NCBI GenBank assembly: GCA_902572345.1
Contig: CACGEW010000008.1
Location: forward strand, 1-51,773
Length of the DNA: 51,773 nt
Reading direction: 5' to 3'
DNA from: an uncultured Pelagibacteraceae bacterium
GTDB taxonomy: Bacteria; Pseudomonadota; Alphaproteobacteria; Pelagibacterales; Pelagibacteraceae
The notes under the pieces are model-generated. The model was not told where the DNA came from. It was given only the letters and a program-made list of their open reading frames with translations, and did not search any database. Of the stretch, positions 23,546-32,209 are shown one piece after another; position 1 is the first letter of the stretch, and each line of letters begins with the position of its first letter. The translations under genes and the position numbers were made by a program.

Positions 23546-24808
23546 CTAAACAGCAAGCTTAAAGGCAAAATCTTTTCCAAGACATTTTCCAAGATAGACA
23601 CAAAATCTAGCACCTTCCGCGCCATCTATTAATCTGTGATCATAAGATAATGATATCGGAAGTATCTTTCTAGAAACTATTTGATTTTTTTCTTTAACAA
23701 GTCGATCAAAAGTTCTTCCAACTCCTAAAATTGCTACCTCTGGCGGATTAATGATAGGTGTAAAATGTGTTCCACCAATTCCTCCTAAACTTGAGATAGT
23801 CATCGATCCACCAAAAAATTCTTTTTTATCAATTTTAAGTTCTCTGCAAAGTTGACTTGTATTTTTAAGCTCTTCCCCAATTTTTTGAATACTCATTTGA
23901 TCAACGTTTCTTAATTTAGGAACCATTAGACCATGAGGAGTATCAACGGCAAAACCGATATGAAAATATTTTTTATAAATAATTTTATTACTCTCAGGGT
24001 TTAATGATGCATTAAAATTTGGGAATTGTTTTAGAGCGCTCACTAAGGCTTTTGCAATAAAAGCAAGAGGAGTTACTTTTATTTTTTCACCAGTATAATA
24101 ATCGTACAAAGAATTTCTAAACTGCTCCATGTCAGTAACATCTATTTCATCATGTTGAGTGACGTGTGGAATTTCTGTCCACGATCTAACTAAATGTGGT
24201 CCCGAAAGTTTCTTAACACGTGGTAAATCTTGTGTTGCTATTTCTCCAAATTCTTCGTGAGAATATTCTTCCACATATTTTGCAACTTCTTTTTTTTGCA
24301 CTTCACCTTGAGAAACTGTAACTTGAGACCTTATAAAATCTTTAACATCTTCTGCTGACACTCTTCCAGCTCGTTGTGTGCCAGAAATTTTAGAAATGTC
24401 CGCTCCCAGTTCTCTTGCAAACTTTCTTATTTTTGGACTTGCAGAGCTTTTTCCTGAAGCAGGAACACTAGGTGCAGTCTGTTGCATTTGTACTTGGACT
24501 ACTTCGTTTTGTTTTTTTGGTTTTATAGGTTCTTTTTTAGATTTTTCTTTTACAGGCTCATTTGTTTTCTGCGTTGACTCTAAAGTAAGAATTAAATCTC
24601 CTTTGTTAATTTTATCACCTATAGAAACATTAATTTTTTCTATCTTGCCTTCGTGAGTTGATGGTACCTCAACACTTGATTTGTCACTTTCTAAAGTAAT
24701 TAAAGATTCATTTTTTTTTATAACTTGACCTTTTTTAACAAGAACTTCGATGACTTCTACATCTTTAAAGTCACCCATATCTGGAACTAAAATTTTTTGA
24801 ATTGTCAT
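23546..24808 (-). CDS. aceF: Pyruvate dehydrogenase E2, dihydrolipoamide acetyltransferase
   Basis: A 420-residue core protein of the pyruvate dehydrogenase complex. One lipoyl domain (1-77) has the lipoylated Lys at 43 in ESDKSSVE. It is followed by a Lys/Pro linker, a peripheral subunit-binding domain (about 122-160, ASPKIRKFARELG...GRVSAEDV) and the catalytic domain ending SYDHRLIDG with H391. A single lipoyl domain is fewer than the three of E. coli AceF; the missing arm may be supplied by the lipoyl domain fused to E1 next door. It starts 1 nt after the aceE stop. No E3 gene (lpd) is in the window. Confidence 0.95.
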   Translation of the reverse strand: MTIQKILVPDMGDFKDVEVIEVLVKKGQVIKKNESLITLESDKSSVEVPSTHEGKIEKINVSIGDKINKGDLILTLESTQKTNEPVKEKSKKEPIKPKKQNEVVQVQMQQTAPSVPASGKSSASPKIRKFARELGADISKISGTQRAGRVSAEDVKDFIRSQVTVSQGEVQKKEVAKYVEEYSHEEFGEIATQDLPRVKKLSGPHLVRSWTEIPHVTQHDEIDVTDMEQFRNSLYDYYTGEKIKVTPLAFIAKALVSALKQFPNFNASLNPESNKIIYKKYFHIGFAVDTPHGLMVPKLRNVDQMSIQKIGEELKNTSQLCRELKIDKKEFFGGSMTISSLGGIGGTHFTPIINPPEVAILGVGRTFDRLVKEKNQIVSRKILPISLSYDHRLIDGAEGARFCVYLGKCLGKDFAFKLAV

Positions 24809-24809
24809 T

Positions 24810-27800
24810 TTATAAATTCGCTGGAAAATCTTTCTCTTTATCTATCTTATATTTTTTTATCGCTTTTTCTGCTTCTTCAGAACCAACAAGCTGTTCTTTT
24901 GCTAATGCACTTAAAGTAAAGGCTACTATATGCTCTTTATCTACCTCAAAAAATTTTCTAAGATTTTTTCTAGTGTCACTTCTTCCGTAACCATCTGTTC
25001 CGAATGAATAAAACTTTTTGTCTGTGTAAGGTCTTATTTGATCAGTGAATGCTCTTGTATAATCTGAAGCAGCTATGACCGGCCCATCTCTTTTAGACAA
25101 ACACTCTTGAACGTAAGATTTTTTTGGTTTTTTATTTGGATTTAAAAGATTCAATCTTTCAGTTTCCATTCCATCTCTTCTTAATTCATTAAAACTTGTC
25201 ACGCTCCAAATGTCTGCATCTATATTATATTCTTTTGATAAGATTTCAGAAGCAGCTATGATTTCTCTTAAAATTGTTCCTGAACCTAATAATTGAACCT
25301 TAGTTTTTCCTTTATTTTTTCCTTCTTTGAATAAGTACATACCTTTTAAAATTCCATCATCACAACCTTTAGGTTTTTCTGGATGAGAGTAGTTTTCATT
25401 CATTGCAGTGATGTAGTAGAAGACATTCTCTTTCTTTTCATGCATTCTTCTTAAGCCTTCTCTAAATATTGTTGCCATCTCATAAGCAAATGTTGGATCA
25501 TAACTAATGCAGTTTGGAATATTTGATGCCAATAATTGGCTGTGCCCGTCCTGGTGCTGTAATCCTTCTCCAGCTAACGTGGTTCTTCCAGCTGTTGCTC
25601 CAATTAAGAACCCTCTAGCTTGGGAGTCACCAGCTGCCCATGCTAGATCTCCAACTCTTTGGAATCCAAACATAGAATAAAAAATATAAACAGGTATCAT
25701 CTCTATATCGTGATTAGTGTAAGCAGTTCCAGCTGCAATCCAAGATGACATTGCCCCGGACTCATTTATACCTTCCTCTAAGACCTGACCACTTTTATCT
25801 TCTCGATATGAACTTAGTTGTTCAGAGTCGACCGGTTCATATTTTTGCCCTTCATGAGCATAAATACCAATTTTCTGAAAGAAACCTTCCATTCCGAAAG
25901 TTCTTGCTTCATCAGGAATGATTGGCACTAATCTTGGAGCAACATTTTTATCTCTAAGCAGTGCAGTCATCATTCTAACTAAAGCCATTGTTGTAGACAT
26001 TTCCTTTTTTCCAGTAGATTTCATAAAGGCATCGAAAATATCTTTTGGTGGAGCTTTAATTTGTTTTGCAAAAGACGATCGTTCAGGAATGAAACCTCCA
26101 AGTTTCATTCTCTTTTCTTTTAAATATTTTATCTCTTCAGAATTTTCGTCTGGTTTATAATATTCTATATTCTTGACTTGTTTATCCGTAAGCGGAACTT
26201 TAAACCTATCTCTATAATACAATAGATCTTCTTCATCTAATTTTTTTTGCTGGTGAGTTGTATTTACACTCTCACCTGTTTTACCCATTCCATATCCTTT
26301 GATTGTTTTTGCTAGGATAACCGTAGGCGATCCAGTATTCTGCATCGCAGCTGAGTAAGCTGCATAAACTTTGTGAGGATCATGGCCACCTCTATTTAAT
26401 CTCCAAATATCTTTGTCTGTTAATGAAGAAACAAGTTCAGTAAGCTCAGGATATTTTCCAAAAAACTTTTCTCTAACATATGAACCACCTTTAGCCTTAA
26501 ACGCTTGATATTCCCCATCTACGCATTCATTCATTCTCTTTATAAGGAGGCCTGTTTTATCTTTAGCTAATAATTGATCCCAGTATGATCCCCAAATAAC
26601 TTTTATTACATTCCAACCCGAACCTCTAAAGCTACCCTCTAGTTCCTGAATAATTTTACTATTTCCTCGAACGGGACCGTCCAGTCTTTGCAAATTACAA
26701 TTTACAACAAAAATTAAATTATCTAATTTTTCACGCGCAGCTAAACCAATTGCACCAAGTGACTCTGGTTCATCCATTTCACCATCACCAAGAAATACCC
26801 AAATTTTTCTTCCCTCATCTTTAACTAATCCTCTATTGATAAGATATTTCAAAAATCTGGCTTGATAGATAGCCATGATAGGCCCAAGTCCCATAGAGAC
26901 AGTTGGAAACTGCCAAAACTTTGGCATCAACCAAGGGTGAGGATATGAGGACAAACCTCCTTTATTTACTTCTTGCCTAAAACCATCTAGTTGTTTTGAG
27001 GTAAGTCTTCCTTCTAAGAAAGCTCTCGCGTACATTCCTGGCGCTGAGTGCCCTTGAAAATAAATTAAATCTCCTCCAAATTTATTATTCTTTGCTCTCC
27101 AAAAATGATTCATTCCTACATCGTACAGAGTAGCTGCAGATGCAAAAGTACCGATATGGCCACCTAGTTCAGGACTTTTTTTATTAGCCTTAACAACCAT
27201 TGCTGCCGCGTTCCACCTTACATATGCCCGTATTTTTTTTTCAATATTTTGATCACCGGGTGACTTGATCTCAGCCTCTGGAGGAATAGTATTAATGTAA
27301 GGAGTAGTTCTAGTATCTGGAAGAACAAGACCAGATTTATAAGCTTGATCGATAACTTTGTTTAATAAGTAACTTGCTCTTGAAGAACCATCATTTTCAA
27401 TGACTGAATTTAGCGAGTCTATCCATTCATTTGTTTCAATAGGATCGATATCATCTTTTGAGGCTGGTTCAGCAAAGACTTTCTTAACTTGTCTTACCTG
27501 ATTAACCTCGCCATTAGTCTTTGGTTTTTCTTGAGTTTGAACTTCTTTTTCAATTTTTTTTTCTTTTGGAGCTGATGCAGCTTGACCATTTTCAATTGTT
27601 GCTAATACGCTTCCCTCTGAAACTTTATCTCCAATTCTAACTTTTAAATCTTTAATTTCTCCGGCAGCAGGAGAAGGTATTTCCACACTGGACTTGTCGC
27701 TCTCAATTGTAACAATAGGATCATTCTTGTTTATTTGGTCTCCAGGTTTAACTAAAACTTCTATGACCTCTACGTCTTTAAAATCACCTATATCTGGAAC

Positions 27801-27818
27801 TGAAATATTCTGAGCCAT
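24810..27818 (-). CDS. aceE: Pyruvate dehydrogenase E1 (homodimeric AceE) with fused N-terminal lipoyl domain
   Basis: A 1002-residue protein, about 110 longer than ordinary AceE. Residues 1-75 are a complete lipoyl domain with the target Lys at 42 (ESDKSSVEIP), nearly the same as the aceF lipoyl domain (shared GDFKDVEVIEVLVK). Residues 76-115 are a charged linker. From about 125 it is standard homodimeric AceE: RASYLLNKVID, GHIGTFASAATLYDVGMNHFW, and the thiamine diphosphate motif GDGEMDEPESLGAI through NCNLQRLDGPVRGN. E1 decarboxylates pyruvate and acetylates lipoyl groups. A lipoyl domain on E1 is known for alphaproteobacterial E1-beta, but on AceE it is unusual. A TATAAT box ends 8 nt before the ATG. 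Confidence 0.95.
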   Translation of the reverse strand: MAQNISVPDIGDFKDVEVIEVLVKPGDQINKNDPIVTIESDKSSVEIPSPAAGEIKDLKVRIGDKVSEGSVLATIENGQAASAPKEKKIEKEVQTQEKPKTNGEVNQVRQVKKVFAEPASKDDIDPIETNEWIDSLNSVIENDGSSRASYLLNKVIDQAYKSGLVLPDTRTTPYINTIPPEAEIKSPGDQNIEKKIRAYVRWNAAAMVVKANKKSPELGGHIGTFASAATLYDVGMNHFWRAKNNKFGGDLIYFQGHSAPGMYARAFLEGRLTSKQLDGFRQEVNKGGLSSYPHPWLMPKFWQFPTVSMGLGPIMAIYQARFLKYLINRGLVKDEGRKIWVFLGDGEMDEPESLGAIGLAAREKLDNLIFVVNCNLQRLDGPVRGNSKIIQELEGSFRGSGWNVIKVIWGSYWDQLLAKDKTGLLIKRMNECVDGEYQAFKAKGGSYVREKFFGKYPELTELVSSLTDKDIWRLNRGGHDPHKVYAAYSAAMQNTGSPTVILAKTIKGYGMGKTGESVNTTHQQKKLDEEDLLYYRDRFKVPLTDKQVKNIEYYKPDENSEEIKYLKEKRMKLGGFIPERSSFAKQIKAPPKDIFDAFMKSTGKKEMSTTMALVRMMTALLRDKNVAPRLVPIIPDEARTFGMEGFFQKIGIYAHEGQKYEPVDSEQLSSYREDKSGQVLEEGINESGAMSSWIAAGTAYTNHDIEMIPVYIFYSMFGFQRVGDLAWAAGDSQARGFLIGATAGRTTLAGEGLQHQDGHSQLLASNIPNCISYDPTFAYEMATIFREGLRRMHEKKENVFYYITAMNENYSHPEKPKGCDDGILKGMYLFKEGKNKGKTKVQLLGSGTILREIIAASEILSKEYNIDADIWSVTSFNELRRDGMETERLNLLNPNKKPKKSYVQECLSKRDGPVIAASDYTRAFTDQIRPYTDKKFYSFGTDGYGRSDTRKNLRKFFEVDKEHIVAFTLSALAKEQLVGSEEAEKAIKKYKIDKEKDFPANL

Positions 27819-27826
27819 AATTAGCT

Positions 27827-27832
27827 ATTATA
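27827..27832 (-). promoter_or_regulatory. TATAAT box just before aceE
   Basis: On the minus strand TATAAT ends 8 nt before the aceE ATG, the usual distance from a -10 box to the first transcribed base. No Shine-Dalgarno is visible, so a leaderless aceE mRNA is possible. No good -35 is seen at the right distance, so support is partial. Confidence 0.4.
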
Positions 27833-27911
27833 AACTGGGTGCAACATATTAAAAAATAAATAATTAATAAACATTAAAGAATAGGGCAAATAGTCGGATA
27901 AGATCAATTTT

Positions 27912-27961
27912 TGTCACATTTTCTGCTTTTTTTCGTCAATTAGTTTTATTCATATGTGACA
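27912..27961. repeat. Inverted repeat TGTCACAT / ATGTGACA in the aceE-acetoacetyl-CoA synthetase spacer
   Basis: TGTCACAT (27912-27919) and ATGTGACA (27954-27961) are perfect 8-bp inverted copies 34 nt apart in a 269-nt divergent spacer. The rest is A/T with no supported gene. Spacing is too wide for one dimer site but would suit two half-sites of one regulator, or a long-loop hairpin. Function unknown. Confidence 0.35.
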
Positions 27962-28068
27962 TGCGTTGGTTAATAAATTTTTTATTTAAAAAAAGAGATA
28001 TTAAAACAAATAGAGCAGTTTTAGTTCAGAAAATTATTCTTAAAAAATATCTATTAAGATAAAAAAAT

Positions 28069-28087
28069 AAAAGCTAAGCTAGCTTTT
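28069..28087 (+). promoter_or_regulatory. Hairpin abutting the acetoacetyl-CoA synthetase start codon
   Basis: AAAAGCTA (28069-28076), 3-nt loop AGC, TAGCTTTT (28080-28087), then ATG at 28088 with no gap. The stem occupies exactly the ribosome-binding position, and no Shine-Dalgarno exists. It may hide the start codon or act as a pause or terminator for an upstream transcript. Confidence 0.45.
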
Positions 28088-30019
28088 ATGGAAAAATTTC
28101 TGTGGGAACCCTCTGGCAAAAGAAAAAAAGAATCTCTTCTTGAGGATTTTTCAAAATATATAAATATAAAATCAAACTACAATTTTAAAAAATTGTGGAA
28201 ATGGTCAGTAGAACATCCAGAGGAATTTTGGTCAAAGTTTTGGGACTATTCAAAGATTATTGGAGATAAAGGAAAAGAAATAATTAAATATAATAAGATA
28301 TTTAATAAAACTAATTTCTTTCCAGATTCTAAATTAAATTATTCTGAAAATATTCTTAAGAAAAAGTCATCAGAAATAGCAATAAGTTTTTTATCCGAGA
28401 AAGGGTTTGAAGAAGAGATTTCTTGGAAACAACTTTATAGTAAAGTTTGTAAATTTTCTAACTACTTAAAATCTATAGGTTTAAAAAAAGGAGATCGTGT
28501 TGCTGCTTATGTCCCAAATAAAATTGAGTCTATAATAGGTTTCTTATCTTGTGCAAAAAATGGAATTATCTGGTCGTCATGTTCCCCCGACTTTGGAACC
28601 CAAGGAGTTGTAGATAGATTTAAACAAATTGAACCTAGTATTTTAATTACTAGTGATCACTATTTTTATAATGGTAAAAAAATTAACATTCTTGAAAAAA
28701 TTGAAAATATTTTAAAACAAATTCCATCGATAAAAAAAACATTAGTGTTTGCATATAATAAGAAAGAAAAGATTAATCTGCAAAATTATATAAACTTTGA
28801 TGAGGTTTTAGAAAAAGAAAAAATGGATGAAACTTTTGAAAGATTTGAATTTAATCATCCTATTTATATTCTCTATTCAAGTGGTACTACTGGAAAACCA
28901 AAATGTATAACACATGGAGCTGGAAACGTTTTAATTGAACATAATAAAGAATACATGCTTCATTGTGATATCAGGGATAATGAAAAATTATTTTATTATA
29001 CTACTACGGGCTGGATGATGTGGAATTGGTTGGTTGGAGGATTAGCAACAGGTTCTTCTATATTTTTATTCGACGGAGCACCTGTATATCCAAAAATAGA
29101 TGTTCTCTTAGAGTATTGTCAAAATAAGAAAATAAATCTGTTTGGAGTTAGCGCTAAATACATCGATCATTTAAAGAATGAAAAATATAATAGTGAAAAT
29201 CTAGATCTAAGTTCAATAAAAATAATAACTTCAACAGGCTCTCCCTTAGCTGAGGAAAGCTTTAAGTATGTATATGATAATTTAAAGAAAGATGTTCATC
29301 TTGCTTCTATTGCAGGAGGAACAGATTTAGTTGGCTGTTTAGTTTTAGGAAATCTTTACTCAAATGTACACATGGGAGAAATTCAAGGTCAGAGCCTGGG
29401 TATTGATGTAGACGTTTTTACCGATGAGGGAAAAAGTGTAAAAGATGGAGAGAAGGGGGAGTTAGTAGTTAAAAAACCTTTTCCATCCATGCCAGTAAAA
29501 TTTTGGGGAGATGACGACGGACAAAAATATCACAAGGCTTATTTCAATAGATTTGAAAATATTTGGCATCATGGTGATTTCATTGAGCGAACTATAAATA
29601 ATGGTTTTATCATGAAAGGACGATCTGATGCTACGTTAAATCCCGGAGGTGTTAGGATAGGAACATCAGAAATTTATCAGCAAGTTGAAGACATTGATTT
29701 CATTACTGAAGGGTTAGTTGTTGGGCAAGATTATAACGATGACATAAGAATTGTCTTATTTATTACTACAAAAAACAATGAAGAGTTAGATGATGAAAAA
29801 ATAAAAACAATTAAATCAAAAATTCGAAAAAACTGCTCTCCGAAACATGTTCCTTCAGTGGTTATTAAGGTACCAGAAATTCCTAGGACTAAAAGCGGTA
29901 AAATAGTTGAACTAGCGGTTAGAAAAGTAATTCATGGAGAAACTATCAATAATAAAGAGGCAATAGCTAACCCAGAGAGTTTAAAATTTTTTGAAAATTT
30001 GCCACAGTTAAAATTGTAG
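28088..30019 (+). CDS. Acetoacetyl-CoA synthetase (AMP-forming)
   Basis: A 643-residue ANL enzyme making acetoacetyl-CoA from acetoacetate, ATP and CoA. The N-terminus LWEPSGKRKKESLL matches the acetoacetyl-CoA synthetase group rather than acetyl-CoA synthetase and supports the chosen start. Seen: YSSGTTGKPKCI (A3), TTGWMMWNWLVGG, SIAGGTDLVGC, and LNPGGVRIGTSEIY (hinge/A8) with PRTKSGKIVE near the end, carrying the C-terminal catalytic Lys. With the thiolase gene 1 kb away it forms a route acetoacetate to acetoacetyl-CoA to acetyl-CoA. It converges on the HDAC-like gene. Confidence 0.9.
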   Translation: MEKFLWEPSGKRKKESLLEDFSKYINIKSNYNFKKLWKWSVEHPEEFWSKFWDYSKIIGDKGKEIIKYNKIFNKTNFFPDSKLNYSENILKKKSSEIAISFLSEKGFEEEISWKQLYSKVCKFSNYLKSIGLKKGDRVAAYVPNKIESIIGFLSCAKNGIIWSSCSPDFGTQGVVDRFKQIEPSILITSDHYFYNGKKINILEKIENILKQIPSIKKTLVFAYNKKEKINLQNYINFDEVLEKEKMDETFERFEFNHPIYILYSSGTTGKPKCITHGAGNVLIEHNKEYMLHCDIRDNEKLFYYTTTGWMMWNWLVGGLATGSSIFLFDGAPVYPKIDVLLEYCQNKKINLFGVSAKYIDHLKNEKYNSENLDLSSIKIITSTGSPLAEESFKYVYDNLKKDVHLASIAGGTDLVGCLVLGNLYSNVHMGEIQGQSLGIDVDVFTDEGKSVKDGEKGELVVKKPFPSMPVKFWGDDDGQKYHKAYFNRFENIWHHGDFIERTINNGFIMKGRSDATLNPGGVRIGTSEIYQQVEDIDFITEGLVVGQDYNDDIRIVLFITTKNNEELDDEKIKTIKSKIRKNCSPKHVPSVVIKVPEIPRTKSGKIVELAVRKVIHGETINNKEAIANPESLKFFENLPQLKL

Positions 30020-30071
30020 CGCGTCATTTTCAAGTATTCATTTTAATCAGATACTAGTTTAACTTTCCAAT

Positions 30072-30126
30072 AAGCTCGGCTCTAACCCCTGGAACTCCTA
30101 TAAAAAGGTAGTTAGGGCTGAGTTTT
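30072..30126 (+). terminator. Long hairpin between convergent acetoacetyl-CoA synthetase and HDAC-like genes
   Basis: Bases 30072-30086 pair with 30111-30125 over 15 bp, including three G-T wobbles, around a 24-nt loop that holds a small CCT/AGG inner stem. On the plus strand the right arm runs into TTTT, so it is likely the terminator of the synthetase gene. G and C content is well above the surrounding sequence. Confidence 0.6.
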
Positions 30127-31018
30127 AAAAAAATTTAGCACAATTTTTGTGAAGCATAGAATGCAATTCAATTAATTTATCAAAATTTTTATTGTATCCC
30201 CCACCTAAAACACCACATAAAGGAGTATTTTTTGAGTAAAAATTTTCAATCACTATTTGATCTCTTTTATTAATTCCATCATCAGTAATTTTTAGTTTGC
30301 CTAAACGATCATCAAAATGAACATCAACTCCAGCTACATAAAATACAAAATCATACTTATTTTTGTTTAGCTCTTTTAAATTTTTATAAAGAATATTCAA
30401 ATACTCCTCATCTTCCATGTGATCTTTAAGTTCAATATCAATATCGCTCTTTGATTTTTTTGCTGGGTAATTGGAGGCACAATGCATACTGAACGTCAGA
30501 GTATTTGGATCATTTCTAAATATTTCTGAATTACCATTTCCTTGATGAACATCTAAATCAACTATGAGTATTTTTTTAGAGTAATTCTTATTTTTTAAAT
30601 AATTGGCTGCTACAGCTACGTCATTGAATACACAATAACCTGCACCACAATCGAATGTAGCATGATGGCTACCACCCGCCGTATTACACGCTAGTTTGGA
30701 GTCTAGTGCAAGTTTACTTGCCAGCACTGTTCCGCCAGTTGCAACAAAAGATCTTCTAGCAACACTATCATTAATTGGAAATCCAATTTTTTTCTGCAGC
30801 TTAATATCTAAACTTTTATTTTTTATATGATTTATGTACTCTAAAGAGTGTGAAGTTTGCATTGTTTTTATTGAGCACTCTTTAGGTATATAAAATTTCT
30901 TAACTACACCTTCTTTTAAAAGATACTTAGCCAGAGCACCAAACTTTTGTATAGGGAATTTGTTATCGTCATTAATTTTAGCAACGTAATCAGGATGATT
31001 TACAACAGGAAGCTCCAT
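30125..31018 (-). CDS. Histone deacetylase/acetylpolyamine amidohydrolase family protein
   Basis: A 297-residue zinc amidohydrolase of the arginase/deacetylase fold. GGSHHATFDCGAGYC (115-129) has the active-site His pair 118-119. VDLDVHQGNGN (153-163) supplies zinc ligands D156 and H158, and the later VAGVDVHFDDRLGKL gives the third Asp. VLGGGYNK is the catalytic Tyr loop. Bacterial members remove acetyl groups from polyamines, acetoin-related or other small molecules, or from proteins. It starts 11 nt after the thiolase stop, so it is read in the same transcript. The link to acyl-CoA metabolism is suggestive only. Confidence 0.9.
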   Translation of the reverse strand: MELPVVNHPDYVAKINDDNKFPIQKFGALAKYLLKEGVVKKFYIPKECSIKTMQTSHSLEYINHIKNKSLDIKLQKKIGFPINDSVARRSFVATGGTVLASKLALDSKLACNTAGGSHHATFDCGAGYCVFNDVAVAANYLKNKNYSKKILIVDLDVHQGNGNSEIFRNDPNTLTFSMHCASNYPAKKSKSDIDIELKDHMEDEEYLNILYKNLKELNKNKYDFVFYVAGVDVHFDDRLGKLKITDDGINKRDQIVIENFYSKNTPLCGVLGGGYNKNFDKLIELHSMLHKNCAKFF

Positions 31019-31029
31019 TGAAAAAAATT

Positions 31030-32208
31030 TTATCTTTCAACACACATTGCAATTCCCATACCACCTCCGATACAAAGAGTTGCTAAACCTTTTTTTACGT
31101 CCCTTTTTATCATTTCGTGAATGAGTGTAACAAGAATTCTTGTTCCTGAAGCTCCGATGGGATGACCTAGAGCAATAGCACCACCGTTCACATTTACTTT
31201 TTCTTCTGGTATAGAAAGAGTTTTTAGCACAGCAAGACTTTGAGCAGCGAATGCTTCATTGATTTCAAATAAGTCTACGTCTTTCACATCCCACCCAGCT
31301 ATTTCTAAAGCTTTTTTTGAAGATGGAATTGGTCCAGTACCCATCAAAGCTGGATCAACTCCACAACTAGCCCAGGATTTTATCGAAACTAATTTTTCAA
31401 TATTTTTCTTTTTAGCTTCTTCTTCTATCATTAACGTCACAGCTGCAGCACCATCATTTATACCAGAGGCATTTCCAGCAGTAACAGTGCCATCCTTTTT
31501 AAAAACAGGTTTTAATCGTGATAAAGCGTCCAAATTTATACCTTCTCTAGGGTGTTCATCGATATTAAAATTTATTTCCGATTTTTTTGATTTAATTTTG
31601 TAATTTACTATCTCATCTCTAAATTTATTTTCTTTCTGCGCCTTAAGAGCTTTTTCTTGAGATTTTAAAGCAAATCTATCTTGTTCATCTCTTGTGATTT
31701 GAAATTTTTCAGCTACATTTTCAGCCGTAATTCCCATATGATATCCATTAAAAGCATCCCATAATCCATCTTTAATCATAGAGTCAATTAATTCAGTATC
31801 ACCTAATTTTTTACCATCCCTCAAATGAACAACATGTGGAGCCAAAGACATGTTTTCTTGACCACCAGCTATAACTATTTTTGAGTCTCCCGATACAATG
31901 CTTTGATAACCCGAAGCCACTGATCTTATGCCTGAACCACAAACTTGATTTACAATATATGCTGGTAACTCTTTAGGCAGACCGGCTTTAATAACTGCTT
32001 GCCTTGCAGGATTTTGTCCTGCACCACCAGTTAAAACTTGACCCATAATTATTTCATCAATGTCTGTATCCTCAATTTTACTTCTTTTTATTGTATTTTT
32101 TATTATCTCAGAACCTAAAGCATCAGCTGAAATATTTTTAAGAGATTTTCCTAGTGATCCAACTGCGGTTCTACAAGCATCAACAATATATATTTTATTT
32201 GAACTCAT
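31030..32208 (-). CDS. atoB: Acetyl-CoA C-acetyltransferase (thiolase)
   Basis: A 392-residue thiolase when started at ATG 32208; the alternative ATG 32235 adds nine residues (MNIKITSPK) that overlap the O-antigen ligase gene and lie outside the family start. MSSNKIYIVDACRT is the expected beginning. Nucleophile Cys is at 90 in NQVCGSGIRS, the His of GHPIGASG at the third-quarter motif, and the second Cys in CIGGGMGIAMCVER at the end. It condenses or splits acetoacetyl-CoA/acetyl-CoA and so completes the acetoacetate path with the synthetase. It starts 1 nt after the ligase stop. Confidence 0.95.
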   Translation of the reverse strand: MSSNKIYIVDACRTAVGSLGKSLKNISADALGSEIIKNTIKRSKIEDTDIDEIIMGQVLTGGAGQNPARQAVIKAGLPKELPAYIVNQVCGSGIRSVASGYQSIVSGDSKIVIAGGQENMSLAPHVVHLRDGKKLGDTELIDSMIKDGLWDAFNGYHMGITAENVAEKFQITRDEQDRFALKSQEKALKAQKENKFRDEIVNYKIKSKKSEINFNIDEHPREGINLDALSRLKPVFKKDGTVTAGNASGINDGAAAVTLMIEEEAKKKNIEKLVSIKSWASCGVDPALMGTGPIPSSKKALEIAGWDVKDVDLFEINEAFAAQSLAVLKTLSIPEEKVNVNGGAIALGHPIGASGTRILVTLIHEMIKRDVKKGLATLCIGGGMGIAMCVER

Positions 32209-32209
32209 T

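Noticed and set aside
24378-24656. 92-codon open frame antisense to the aceF linker
   Set aside because: The linker's Lys/Glu/Pro codons read backwards give Phe/Ser/Gly; no independent evidence.
27961-28062. 33-codon basic/hydrophobic ORF before the acetoacetyl-CoA synthetase gene
   Set aside because: No ribosome site, the ATG is inside the inverted repeat, and the codon pattern is not distinct from random A/T sequence. Would reconsider if conserved.
30054-30122. Protein-like reading (LSPNYLFIGVPGVRAELIGK) on the minus strand after the HDAC-like gene
   Set aside because: It has no start codon, is out of frame with the HDAC-like gene, and the segment is better explained by the paired arms of a hairpin.
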